NCBI RefSeq assembly: GCF_031199965.1
Contig: NZ_CP133605.1
Coordinates: 2,946,501-3,010,500, forward strand
Reading direction: 5' to 3'
Length of the DNA: 64,000 nucleotides
From: Paenibacillus sp. D2_2
GTDB lineage: Bacteria > Bacillota > Bacilli > Paenibacillales > Paenibacillaceae
Shown here: in pieces, positions 46,949 to 54,891 of the stretch
How positions within the stretch are numbered: the stretch's first letter is position 1
Layout of the letters: each line of letters starts with the position of its first letter
Translations under genes and position numbers: made by a program
The notes under the pieces: generated by a model
Told to the model about the DNA's origin: nothing
Database searches by the model: none
Seen by the model: only the letters and a program-made list of their open reading frames with translations

Positions 46949-48193
46949 TTAGTAATTGTACCACCCAACTGTGTTGCCTTCTGAATCAACTCGTTTATCG
47001 AAGTCCAGGTCAAGATCGAAGTCATCACTAATTGTCCAATGACCATTAGCATATTTTAAATAAATAAGGTCTTCGGACACACGATTATCTCTCCCTCCAT
47101 CTTTTTTATCTATACTAAAATCAAGCTTACATTGGACGACAGCTTCCTTATCTCCAAGGTAAACAACCCGTTCATTCAATAAAATACGCCTTTCGCTGGA
47201 AAAGGGAAGGATTTCCTCCCTCATAAAATCTTCCCATGACCCATCCCCAAATAATGATTTATCTTTCCATTGTTGAATAAATGTAGGATCCGTATATTGA
47301 ATAATGAGATCTAGGTTTTTCTCGTTTAACGCTTGATAATAGGTTCTCAGATCCGACAAGACTTCGTTCTGCTCATCATAACGATTTTTCATGATAGACG
47401 CAGCCTGTTTGTCGATATCCTCCGGAAGTTCCGTATGACTATAAACTGAGGCTTCATCTGCGATCTTCCACTGTCCTCGTTCATAACGAATATCAAAGAT
47501 ATATACATCTGATTGATTCAATACTTCTGTATTCTTGATATACGTTACTTGGACTCTTGCTTCACTGGCGGAAGTATATTTAATCCGGTCAATTGTTACC
47601 TTAAAGTCTCGAACTGTGATTTCACTGACCGGTTGGTTGGCCTCGTAATCATATTCAAGATTCATATACCTCCGTTTAAGATTGTCAAATGTATATAACA
47701 AGGGACTGTAAGTCTTGTAGTACTTCGTAAGAAGATCTATTATAGCAGACTCTTCTCCATATCCGTAAGGCTTCAAATTAACAGTCAAACTAGATTTATC
47801 ATAATTAACAGAATATTTAGCTAAGTTACTAATCAAACGAAGAGGGAGATAAACATGTCCATTAATAACAGGAATCGTATTATCTAAGTAGTAAATCGCG
47901 TCGTCATACTCAATAATGTCCTCGCCTGCCCAGAATTGGATTTCAGCGCCATTAATGACCCCTGAGATTTGCCCAGTACCAGGATCATATGCAACCTTGT
48001 ATCCTAACGCGGAAAAAAATGAACGGTATGGCGCGTACATAACGCCCGACATTACGATCGGATGGACTCCAGCAATTTTTACATTATTCACATACAATTG
48101 AATCGATTTGTCAGCAGATGCCACTCCTATTAAATGCTGAGTAGTCACTAACAAGCAAAAGCTGAGCAGTGAAACTAAGAATTTTCTAATCAT
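46949..48193 (-). CDS. Secreted protein with copper amine oxidase N-terminal (stalk) domain
   Basis: 414 aa. Signal peptide (FLVSLLSFCLLVTTQHLIGVASAD, cleavage near residue 27), then a Cu_amine_oxidN1-like domain (VNNVKIAGVHPIVMSGVMYAPYRSFFSALGYKV and VINGHVYLPLRLISNLA). The rest has two NTF2/nuclear-transport-factor-like beta segments (residues about 150-280 and 285-410) ending WTISDDFDLDLDFD. Very common architecture in Paenibacillus; extracellular, cell-wall-associated, function unknown. The amine oxidase name does not imply enzyme activity. Confidence 0.82.
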   Translation of the reverse strand: MIRKFLVSLLSFCLLVTTQHLIGVASADKSIQLYVNNVKIAGVHPIVMSGVMYAPYRSFFSALGYKVAYDPGTGQISGVINGAEIQFWAGEDIIEYDDAIYYLDNTIPVINGHVYLPLRLISNLAKYSVNYDKSSLTVNLKPYGYGEESAIIDLLTKYYKTYSPLLYTFDNLKRRYMNLEYDYEANQPVSEITVRDFKVTIDRIKYTSASEARVQVTYIKNTEVLNQSDVYIFDIRYERGQWKIADEASVYSHTELPEDIDKQAASIMKNRYDEQNEVLSDLRTYYQALNEKNLDLIIQYTDPTFIQQWKDKSLFGDGSWEDFMREEILPFSSERRILLNERVVYLGDKEAVVQCKLDFSIDKKDGGRDNRVSEDLIYLKYANGHWTISDDFDLDLDFDKRVDSEGNTVGWYNY

Positions 48194-48440
48194 ATGACAC
48201 TTCCTATTCCACTTTAATGTGTTCTATGTACAACAATATTCTTCTATGTTGGGTACTCACGAAACTTTTGAACTATCCTGCCCGTTAGCTTAATCGACAT
48301 TACGCGCCAGGTCAGACGGACTTAGCCTCGCAAAGTGTAAGCTGATTCCTACGCATAACGTCTTATTCATGAATTTCGTATTACTCCACCTAAACTAGCA
48401 CCTTGGTCGAGCGCCAAAGCCGAATAGAAGTAAAAATGCG
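48194..48440. other. Gap without a recognised gene
   Basis: No supportable coding frame or RNA between the stalk-domain protein and the membrane-protein gene. A stretch around 48276-48300 (TGCCCGTTAGCTTAATCGAC) has the look of repeat debris, but no second copy was found in this window. Confidence 0.4.
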
Positions 48441-48478
48441 AAACTGGACTCATGCTGAGATGTTGCAGAGTCCAGTGT
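48441..48478 (-). terminator. Probable terminator of the small membrane protein gene
   Basis: Perfect ACTGGACTC / GAGTCCAGT stem; on the minus strand it is followed by TTCGCATTTTT. Confidence 0.65.
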
Positions 48479-48494
48479 TTGAGAAGTTTATATT

Positions 48495-48827
48495 TTAGTC
48501 GAGAGGGATAATACGAACATCCTCGACTGGCTGTTGTTTCATAATTGCACTCGCGCCTAAATCTTTCGGCGCCGATTCTTTAATCGCGGAAACGAGCCAA
48601 ATGGTACTCCCGACCATCGCAGAGATAAACCCAGCCACGATAAGACCAACGCCACGAACCCCGATAATTATGTAATTATATGCGTCTCCTCCGACAATGT
48701 GTCCGAAACTACTCCCTTTATCATAAATGCGATCAGGATTGTAGTCCCCGTAATGATACATTGTTATAAATCCGAAGACCACAAAAGCGGCAGCAAGTAT
48801 GTAGCTACCAACGATGTATTTTTTCAC
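48495..48827 (-). CDS. Small membrane protein of unknown function
   Basis: 110 aa from the GTG at 48827, behind AGAGGAGGTGATTTC (the open frame extends to 48863, but the ribosome site fixes the GTG). Two transmembrane segments (VGSYILAAAFVVFGFITMYHY and YNYIIIGVRGVGLIVAGFISA) with a polar loop between them, and a cytoplasmic tail. Follows the small Hfq/Sm-like gene by 23 nt, so probably co-transcribed. Confidence 0.72.
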   Translation of the reverse strand: MKKYIVGSYILAAAFVVFGFITMYHYGDYNPDRIYDKGSSFGHIVGGDAYNYIIIGVRGVGLIVAGFISAMVGSTIWLVSAIKESAPKDLGASAIMKQQPVEDVRIIPLD

Positions 48828-48850
48828 GAAATCACCTCCTCTCCAACATA

Positions 48851-49042
48851 TTAAAATGTACAACTCTCGAGAAGAAACCGCTCGCCGCCGATCCTCACGC
48901 TATTTTCTGTTACATCCTCTATTTTCCCGCTTCTGATCGATTCATCCGCAATAAAAACAACGATCGGAGTCTGCTCCTTTTGTGCGGTATAAAGGTGTAT
49001 CTCGGAGGTTAGTGGCTTCATGAAACGTGATTTATGCCTCAT
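48851..49042 (-). CDS. Small protein resembling a truncated Hfq/Sm fold
   Basis: 63 aa, or 56 aa from an inner ATG at 49021. The core IVVFIADESIRSGKIEDVTENS lines up by eye with the first Sm motif of Bacillus Hfq (VFLLNGFQLRGQVKGFD), and MKP at the inner start also matches. The C-terminal Sm2 motif (YKHAIS) is missing. AAGGGAG precedes the outer start by 13 nt. The match is by eye only; it may be an unrelated small beta protein. Confidence 0.55.
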   Translation of the reverse strand: MRHKSRFMKPLTSEIHLYTAQKEQTPIVVFIADESIRSGKIEDVTENSVRIGGERFLLESCTF

Positions 49043-49154
49043 TCTGATTCATAACTCCCTTACTTATACCAAAATTCTACCATATTTTTCAGATGATAGT
49101 GAGAGATCATTTATTAAGAAAAAAGCCCACCAACCAATTAAGGTTAATGGGAGT

Positions 49155-49194
49155 AAAAAATGATTGTCTTGAACCACTAAGACAATCATTTTTT
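49155..49194. terminator. Perfect bidirectional terminator
   Basis: 16-bp perfect stem AAAAAATGATTGTCTT with complement (49155-49170 / 49179-49194) and an 8-nt loop GAACCACT; T-runs on both strands. Confidence 0.9.
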
Positions 49195-49199
49195 GATTA

Positions 49200-49370
49200 T
49201 TATGCTCCAGCCTCTAATTCATCCAAAGGAATGAACCATGCCCTCTTACCGTAGTTTCTTGCCCAAAGAATTTGCTGACTCTTCGGATGATTCCTCCATG
49301 CTCTCCAAATTCCGTAACATCCTATTCTTTCATTCCAAACAAGTTTATTATTCCAAAAGTATTTTTCCAT
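49200..49370 (-). CDS. Tryptophan-rich 56-aa orphan protein
   Basis: Minus-strand frame from ATG at 49370 to TAA at 49200-49202. Six Trp in 56 residues (FWNNKLVWNE, GIWRAWRNH, ILWARNYGKRAWFIP) and an acidic end LDELEAGA. No clear ribosome site, so it may be the tail of a broken gene; upstream sequence is the 60-nt repeat. The strong terminator five bases after the stop supports past or present expression. Confidence 0.5.
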   Translation of the reverse strand: MEKYFWNNKLVWNERIGCYGIWRAWRNHPKSQQILWARNYGKRAWFIPLDELEAGA

Positions 49371-49390
49371 GAAAACCGTATATTAAATAA

Positions 49391-49451
49391 AAATATGAAA
49401 TAAAAATTAAATCATCTATGATCGCGCATATCCGCCGAAAATGTGATTTTT
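49391..49451. repeat. 60-nt repeat, copy 2
   Basis: Second copy of the element at 46132-46191, one extra A. Again lies just downstream of a YolD-like fragment (minus strand). Confidence 0.7.
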
Positions 49452-49454
49452 TTG

Positions 49455-49793
49455 TTATGACCTAATTGTATCAAAATGACAAAGCCCGATGTATTTCCTC
49501 CAATTCCTGATCGTCAAGTAATGGCCGTGTCTTTCTCTGACTCTCACGATCCAACTGCTCAATTGCTTCGTTATGCTCTGATTATTCGCAGAAAATAAAG
49601 TAATAAACTTAAAAATAGTACTAGACCGAGAAAATAAATTTATAGACAGATTTTGTTGATAGTAGATCTGATGGCTGAACGTTGGCTGACTAATTAACAA
49701 CCGCTCGGCAGACCGCGAAGAATGAAGCTCTTCACAGACCATTAAGAAATAGGTCAATAATCGATGTTCCTTTTGGTTGTCCCCGTCTAGCAT
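49455..49793 (-). pseudogene. LysR-type regulator N-terminal remnant fused to a YolD-like fragment
   Basis: The frame from 49793 begins HRLLTYFLMVCEELHSSRSAERLLISQPTFSHQI, a LysR HTH, followed by a degenerate INLFSRS, and then loses similarity. Toward 49460-49570 another frame reads EHNEAIEQLDRESQRKTRPL and LDDQELEEIHRALSF, a second YolD-like fragment. No effector domain remains. It looks like the scar of deletions joining two genes. Confidence 0.65.
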
Positions 49794-49890
49794 AGATATT
49801 CTCTATGTTCACAATTTAAAAATCGACAATGATCAAGTTTCGGTTTTTTTATACAGTTTATATAGCCCTTACAAGAGGAGAAAACATAGC

Positions 49891-49992
49891 ATGCTTAAAT
49901 CATCAGTGGGGTTGAAGTACGTTCCTGTCGAGCAGATCGGGCCCATGCCCTATGTACGAGCGGATGTGTTTATGGAGATGGAACTAAAATGA
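49891..49992 (+). pseudogene. Short ORF with strong ribosome site, probably a truncated gene
   Basis: 33 codons from ATG 49891 behind AAGAGGAGAAAAC: MLKSSVGLKYVPVEQIGPMP, then YVRADVFMEMELK and TGA. The frame stays open for 23 more codons after the TGA (to 50064, ...NLDVLVLTGDDSIIKAAVV), suggesting a gene broken by a nonsense or indel. Family not recognised. Confidence 0.45.
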
Positions 49993-50235
49993 ATACGGAG
50001 ACATAATTTAGATGTTTTGGTTTTAACGGGAGACGATAGCATAATAAAAGCAGCGGTAGTCTAAGACTTAGTTTAAAAAGGCTGAAGATATATCTTTCCA
50101 TAAAGCCTTTAATATCAGGCAGTTAGATCTAGTACTTTATTTCCGAAGACACTAATGGTTGTTAATGAGCATTTCGAAGACCGACTAAAAGTAGAATACG
50201 ACATAGAATAAAAAGGCTAAGGAATAAGATTACTT

Positions 50236-50310
50236 ATGAATATGGGTGTTTGGGTTGCTATCGCTGTTGCACTTGTTGTTGCTATAGGCTTTTTTAGAAA
50301 GAAGAAATGA
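50236..50310 (+). CDS. Candidate 24-aa transmembrane peptide
   Basis: ATG 50236 to TGA 50310: MNMGVWVAIAVALVVAIGFF then RKKK. A single hydrophobic helix with a basic tail; AAGGA lies about 12 nt upstream. The shape fits small membrane peptides or type I toxin-like peptides, or the surviving anchor of a broken surface protein. Not demonstrable from sequence alone. Confidence 0.4.
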   Translation: MNMGVWVAIAVALVVAIGFFRKKK

Positions 50311-50363
50311 AGGAAATCCAGAGCCAAAAAAGACCAGCCGCACAGACCCCGAACCCGGTCAGG

Positions 50364-51278
50364 TTATAGGGGGCTGCCCTGTCTTCCAGCATAATAAGGT
50401 TCCCCTGGATCAAGATCGATCACAATCCGGCGAGGTTCCACCAGTGAGTATTGATGCTCACAACGCCAACGCATTTCTTCACTTACACCGATCGTCTCGC
50501 CATCTTCAATGATATCGCCCTGATTATATAGGTAGTAAGCGATATTCCCCAGTTGCTCAGCAATCTCATTTGGTTCCAGATCATAATAATGACACTGCAC
50601 ATCAGGGATGCCAAGTGCAGCCAACCCTACCGTGTCCATAAGCCCCTCCGCTCTTCCACTGCCAGTTCCTTCAACATTATAGAATCGAATATTTAACGCG
50701 CCATATAGTAAATTATCTTGCTCTACAGCAGATAGGTATTCGTTAGGCTCAACCAACTTATCGCTCTCACGGAAGTAAACTGCGTCACAAGGACACGCCT
50801 CCAAGACCGCACGAAGCGCACCGCTGAACAGCTGTAGTCCCGATTGTGGCGTAAGTCCCGCAGCCATCATGTCTACCAATAACAAAGTATGATTGCATTG
50901 TTCCAAGGTTTCAGCAGCTTCCTGCCAGTGCCAGGACTGCTGGAGTGCGGTGTTGTAATCGGCAGCCGGACGATGCTCGATGTTCATCAAGCTAATCTGA
51001 GCCGGCAGTTCACCTTCTGTATATTGAAGCATATAGTTCAGATGGAAAAAATGTAACATCGTCCCTTCATATTCTTCATTAGCTTCCCATACAGCAAGCT
51101 CCTCAGTCGCGGATTCTTCCTCCTCCGGCATGCTTGTCCAGCCGGTGTAAAGCTCCATTTTCTTATAGAGTAAATCCCGGTCCAGTTTCGGCACCTGCTT
51201 GTATTTAAGTTCGACAGCATAAACACGAGCGAAGCCCAAATCGTTCTCTTCATTCAGCATTTCATTCACATCATTCAT
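50364..51278 (-). CDS. DUF4261 domain-containing protein
   Basis: 304 aa. The central and C-terminal region matches the DUF4261 pattern: THTL-like NHTLLLVDMMAAGLTPQSGLQLF, AVYFRESDKLVEPNEY, LNIRFYNVEGTG, LMDTVGLAALGIPDVQCHYYDLEPNEIA, and the closing YSLVEPRRIVIDLDPGEPYYA. Soluble, no signal peptide. Function unknown. Lies 60 nt downstream of another uncharacterised gene with which it may be transcribed. Confidence 0.8.
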   Translation of the reverse strand: MNDVNEMLNEENDLGFARVYAVELKYKQVPKLDRDLLYKKMELYTGWTSMPEEEESATEELAVWEANEEYEGTMLHFFHLNYMLQYTEGELPAQISLMNIEHRPAADYNTALQQSWHWQEAAETLEQCNHTLLLVDMMAAGLTPQSGLQLFSGALRAVLEACPCDAVYFRESDKLVEPNEYLSAVEQDNLLYGALNIRFYNVEGTGSGRAEGLMDTVGLAALGIPDVQCHYYDLEPNEIAEQLGNIAYYLYNQGDIIEDGETIGVSEEMRWRCEHQYSLVEPRRIVIDLDPGEPYYAGRQGSPL

Positions 51279-51337
51279 CCCCTTATTTCATTCATATCTT
51301 GATCTATTAAGCCACCTCGCCCCAAACTAGATATCCT

Positions 51338-51826
51338 TCACTCCCTCATCAGACCAGTACAATGTTCAAGTATGAGCCAGAAATTGTTGTTATCATAACC
51401 CGTAACGGTTCCCTGTACCTGATAGCCTGGATACATCAGCTCCGGCTTCGTCTGCGCACTTAGCATTGAGGTATCAGCAATGGCGTAGGCAGTCTCACTT
51501 AGTTGTATAATTACCCCTTGTGGGTAAAACATCATCATAGATCCATTAACAACGGTACCTCGTACGTAATCCTGCTTAACCTGCTCCCAGTCCGTCCTAT
51601 ATGGCGCAATAGCTTTGTTCCATATCTCATTGAATTGCTCATGAGATATCTCCTCATCACCTTCAAATAGTTCGATCTCCTTTTCTGCCAAGAAGAAATC
51701 CGGGGCGATGGATATCATATAACGACCATTCATCACAGTTATCTGTCGGTAAGCGATCATTTCAGCATCTACTTCGAAATAATAATATTCTTGTTCCTCA
51801 ATCCCTTGAGCTTTAATATATTTCAA
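51338..51826 (-). CDS. Uncharacterised soluble protein
   Basis: 162 aa, TTG start at 51826 with AAGGAGG seven nucleotides upstream. Acidic, Tyr-rich N-terminal half (EYYYFEVDAEMIAYRQITVMNG), central helix (QFNEIWNKAIAPYRTDWEQVKQ), C-terminal beta segment GYQVQGTVTGYDNNNFWLIL that vaguely resembles an S1/OB strand pattern. No recognised family. Confidence 0.7.
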   Translation of the reverse strand: MKYIKAQGIEEQEYYYFEVDAEMIAYRQITVMNGRYMISIAPDFFLAEKEIELFEGDEEISHEQFNEIWNKAIAPYRTDWEQVKQDYVRGTVVNGSMMMFYPQGVIIQLSETAYAIADTSMLSAQTKPELMYPGYQVQGTVTGYDNNNFWLILEHCTGLMRE

Positions 51827-51972
51827 CCCGAACCTCCTTCTGCTGACTGACGCATGAATCTTCCAATCAATACCTTCCCATTATATCCATTTCCCCCCTG
51901 CAAGTCAGCCGAAAAAAGACGATCCCCGCTGAATAAATCGGATAGAATCGCCGTAAGAGATCACTATTCTAC

Positions 51973-52516
51973 TCATTGCTGCATCTCTAAATAATCACGC
52001 TGAAGCAGACCCATAAAGACAATATCATGCCATTTCCCTTCTCTGAATAATGCCTCCTTGCTTAAGGCTTCCTGCTGAAAGCCCAGGCTCTTATACTGAC
52101 GGATTGCCCTGTCGTTGAATGAAAACTCTAAGTGACAAGCGGTGCATATTCATCTTATAGAAGCAATACCCCAGCAGCAGATTCATCCCCTCGGAACCGT
52201 AGTCCTGCCCCCAATACTTCTTCTCCCCGATATCAATAATGCACTCCGCATTCCGGTTCTTGTATTCAATATTGATCAAGGCCAGAACTCCAATCGGAGT
52301 CTCACTTTCTTTCTCAACTAAAATATAGCTTTTAGAGGAGGCAGAGCCCAAAATGACATACTCGACAAAGGTCTGGGTATCCTGGGGTGAGTATACATCT
52401 AAAATAGGATTCGTCGATCGCATAATCTCCTGATCATTTCTCCAAATATGGTACAACGCCGTATCGTCAGTGGTCATTTTCCGCAACTTAACACGTGCTG
52501 ATTCGAATAGCATCAT
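51973..52516 (-). CDS. GNAT acetyltransferase, RimJ/SpeG-like (frameshifted)
   Basis: About 180 aa reconstructed. Start 52516 behind GGAG eight nucleotides away. ESARVKLRKMTTDDTALYHIWRND is the typical N-terminus; the acetyl-CoA loop is GEKKYWGQDYGSEGMNLLL. The frame breaks at the AAAA of 52122-52125; shifting restores SFNDRAIRQYKSLGFQQEA and continues to a TGA at 51973-51975. Acetylates a small amine or a protein N-terminus; substrate unknown. Confidence 0.82.
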
Positions 52517-52544
52517 GTCTATCACTCCTCTTCTTTCATCAAAA

Positions 52545-52859
52545 CTATAATCCTAATTCATGAATCGGACGTAGCATCTGCTCCATTGAGAACATTAGAG
52601 CTGCTAGCTGCTCCTTAACCCTTGTGGCCTCATGACCTAATTGATAGGTATCGAGCATTAAGCCGTTCATAAAGGAAATAAGAAATCTGGCAGTCACAGC
52701 AGACTGTAGCTGTGGCCTAAATTCTCCACATTGCACCCCTGCTTCAATAACTCCCTCAATAGCTACAGCGGTTTCACTATAGCGCTCGGTTATGTAGGGA
52801 AAAGCATTTTTATTCTTCACGTATTGGGAGGATAGGAAAAACTCCGACTTCGCCAGCAC
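52545..52859 (-). pseudogene. TetR-family regulator, C-terminal fragment
   Basis: 104 codons matching the ligand-binding half of AcrR/TetR proteins (FFLSSQYVKNKNAFPYITERYS, EGVIEAGVQCGEFRPQ, RFLISFMNGLMLDTYQLG). A stop lies just upstream in frame, and no intact HTH is found up to the cdaS start, so the DNA-binding half appears deleted. The GTG used as start has no ribosome site. Confidence 0.65.
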
Positions 52860-53002
52860 CAGCGTTTGTTAAAGCAGCAATCATCTCACGGTATCCACGG
52901 TTCTTGGCATGCTGTAGAATTACCGGGCGAGGTGGATATACGTTCTACTTTTGGGCAAAGTAACAACGAATTGCGCATTATTTCCAGAATCGAGGTTTAG
53001 AT

Positions 53003-53626
53003 ATGCCTGACAACCATTGCAATGATTTCCCACTCAAGAAGCATTTGGCGAAGCATCTTGAAGAAATATCCTCATTAGCGCAGCAGAATATAGAGCTTCT
53101 GGAAGATGAGAATATATGTCTCATCACGGAGTTTGAAAATATGAGAAACCTCATGACAGATATCGTGACGACTGCGGCGTCCTTTTACTTAAATTGTTAT
53201 CTATCCCCCTATACAGCGAAATATAGAGACTTAACGATATGTATGCGGAACTTATCCGAACGCAAGCATGGCGCGCTCATTGTCGTGGAACGGAAGGATG
53301 CGCTGGACCCGCTGATTTCGTCTAATATCCCGATTGGCGGAACGTTAACCCATGCTTTACTTGAATCGATCTTCTATCCAGGCAATCCTCTTCATGACGG
53401 TGCTGTTCTGATTCGCTCTGATACCGTTGTTTCCGCAGCTAATGTTCTTCCCTTATCAAGCATTCACGTCTCAGACAAGAAACTGGGAACAAGACATTGC
53501 GCGGCGATCGGGCTGACTGAACGCTGTGACGCCCTGGTCCTCGTCGTATCCGAAGAGACCGGCCAAGCTTCATTTGCGATAAGCGGAGTACTTCATCCGG
53601 TTAATGTATCGCCAATCGAATTATGA
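53003..53626 (+). CDS. cdaS: Diadenylate cyclase, sporulation type
   Basis: 207 aa, GAGGT eight nucleotides upstream of the ATG. N-terminal two-helix YojJ-type autoinhibitory region (residues 1-65), then the DAC (DisA_N) domain: GALIVVER (90-97), HDGAV with Asp132-Gly-Ala, SAANVLPLS, and GTRHCAAIGL. CdaS makes c-di-AMP in the developing spore of Bacillus. The normally invariant RHR motif reads RHC here (Cys166, TGC where CGC would give Arg), which may lower activity. Ends at a bidirectional terminator. Confidence 0.88.
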   Translation: MPDNHCNDFPLKKHLAKHLEEISSLAQQNIELLEDENICLITEFENMRNLMTDIVTTAASFYLNCYLSPYTAKYRDLTICMRNLSERKHGALIVVERKDALDPLISSNIPIGGTLTHALLESIFYPGNPLHDGAVLIRSDTVVSAANVLPLSSIHVSDKKLGTRHCAAIGLTERCDALVLVVSEETGQASFAISGVLHPVNVSPIEL

Positions 53627-53632
53627 ACAGAA

Positions 53633-53670
53633 AAAAGGCAGGAATGAATATCAATCATTCCTGCCCTCTT
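53633..53670. terminator. Bidirectional terminator after cdaS
   Basis: GGCAGGAATGA / TCATTCCTGCC perfect stem, 7-nt loop, AAAAAA on the left and CTCTTGC on the right. Also ends the convergent lipoprotein gene. Confidence 0.88.
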
Positions 53671-53692
53671 GCACCCTTCTAAAATCTATTTA

Positions 53693-53982
53693 TTATCTCT
53701 TTTTCTTACGAAATAAGGAGATCCCCCCAAAGCCGCTGATTACAGCTAAGTAGTACCCCAAATCGTACCACCATCCTGAATTATTGATTTCATAAATTCT
53801 GATATCATGATTAAATAAACCGATAACTAGAGAGATCGGAGCGACCCAGCCATGCCATATCCCCAGAAAAAGCCAGCCTGATTTTGCGCGGTATACGTTC
53901 CATCTCCGGGTACACAACCTGAGAGAAGCGCCATTACAACTAGCAACATTGCGATCAGTATGAGATGTCTTTTTGATTTCAT
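53693..53982 (-). CDS. Small membrane lipoprotein (frameshifted)
   Basis: About 96 aa reconstructed. Start 53982 behind GGAGGTTGATAAAA. Signal peptide with lipobox LLSGC (Cys23), then GFFWG joined by restoring a fifth G at 53861-53864 to IWHGWVAPISLVIGLFN, a polar stretch, WWYDLGYYLAVISGFGG and a basic tail FRKKKR. Two membrane segments after the lipid anchor. A conserved small protein type in Bacilli; function unknown. Confidence 0.75.
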
Positions 53983-54004
53983 TTTTATCAACCTCCAAAT
54001 ATTT

Positions 54005-54280
54005 TTATTTTGTTCCATTTAACCGTCTCTCAAGCAGCTTCATTTCCTCATTCGCCTCTCTGGTTACGACCTTCAATATGATCCCTAGAATTAATGAGAC
54101 AATAGAGATAATAAGACATATTACCGTATATATAGTACCTCTTAAATCATTGGTATAATTGTATTGTATAATTTCCGAAAAGTTGCTAGTTATTAAAAAA
54201 ATCCACATCAATATGAAAAACAAAGCAAAGCTGACAAAGCAAAGATTGGATATTTTATTTGTCCTTTCAAAATAAAGCAT
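54005..54280 (-). CDS. Small two-helix membrane protein
   Basis: 91 aa from the ATG at 54280 behind GGAG (eight-nucleotide spacing). Hydrophobic segments FVSFALFFILMWIFLITS and YTVICLIISIVSLILGIIL, charged C-terminus EEMKLLERRLNG. It overlaps the end of the P-loop kinase gene by 14 nt and precedes the lipoprotein gene by 22 nt, so the three form one transcription unit. No family recognised. Confidence 0.72.
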   Translation of the reverse strand: MLYFERTNKISNLCFVSFALFFILMWIFLITSNFSEIIQYNYTNDLRGTIYTVICLIISIVSLILGIILKVVTREANEEMKLLERRLNGTK

Positions 54281-54803
54281 TCGAGTCACTCCTTCCCCTA
54301 GTCCTTAACTCATATAATACTGACTCAGCCTGCTTCGGATTTTTAATAATAATTATTTTTTTACCTAACGAATATTTCTTCAGTTTTTCCATCACAGCTG
54401 GCCTTTTGTCTCTTCTGAAATTCCAGCTGTACTTAATGAATGGCCAGTCGATCGACTCAGGGCAGCCCTCATTTAAATCCGGTCTGGATCTGCCGTTATA
54501 TTGAATTCTCCTCTTGATTACTCGATAGGTGGTAACCCAAGGGGAGAGATCCATGAAGACGACGACATCCGCTGCCTCCAAACGCATATCTAACGTTTTT
54601 CCATAATATCCATCGATGATCCATTGATCTTCTTGCACTAAGTTTCTAATGAACTCATTCCACTCGTCTGGTGGAGTCTCCTGCCATCCCGGCTTCCAGT
54701 AATAATAATCCAAATGATAGACCGGAAGATCCAGAATTTCTCCTAGCTTACGCGCGAAGGTCGACTTTCCGGAACCATTTGACCCAATAATAATAATCTT
54801 CAT
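54267..54803 (-). CDS. P-loop nucleotide-binding protein, FlaR / topology-modulation type kinase
   Basis: 178 aa. Walker A GSNGSGKSTFARKLGEIL at the extreme N-terminus, LDYYYWKPGWQETPPDEW, WIIDGYYGKT, VVVFMDLSPWVTTYRVIKRR, and lid-like RRIQYNGRSRPDLNEGCPE. Adenylate-kinase-like fold often labelled DNA topology modulation protein; the real substrate is unknown. First gene of a three-gene unit. Confidence 0.85.
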   Translation of the reverse strand: MKIIIIGSNGSGKSTFARKLGEILDLPVYHLDYYYWKPGWQETPPDEWNEFIRNLVQEDQWIIDGYYGKTLDMRLEAADVVVFMDLSPWVTTYRVIKRRIQYNGRSRPDLNEGCPESIDWPFIKYSWNFRRDKRPAVMEKLKKYSLGKKIIIIKNPKQAESVLYELRTRGRSDSNALF

Positions 54804-54891
54804 AGCGAATGCCCTTCTTTTTTTGGATATTCTTTATTTAAGTAATATAAGTGGTTAAACTATTGATAAAAACGGTCAAGGAGTTTTAATG

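Noticed and set aside
46949-48193. A copper amine oxidase enzyme
   Set aside because: Only the N-terminal stalk-type domain is present; the catalytic domain and topaquinone site are absent.
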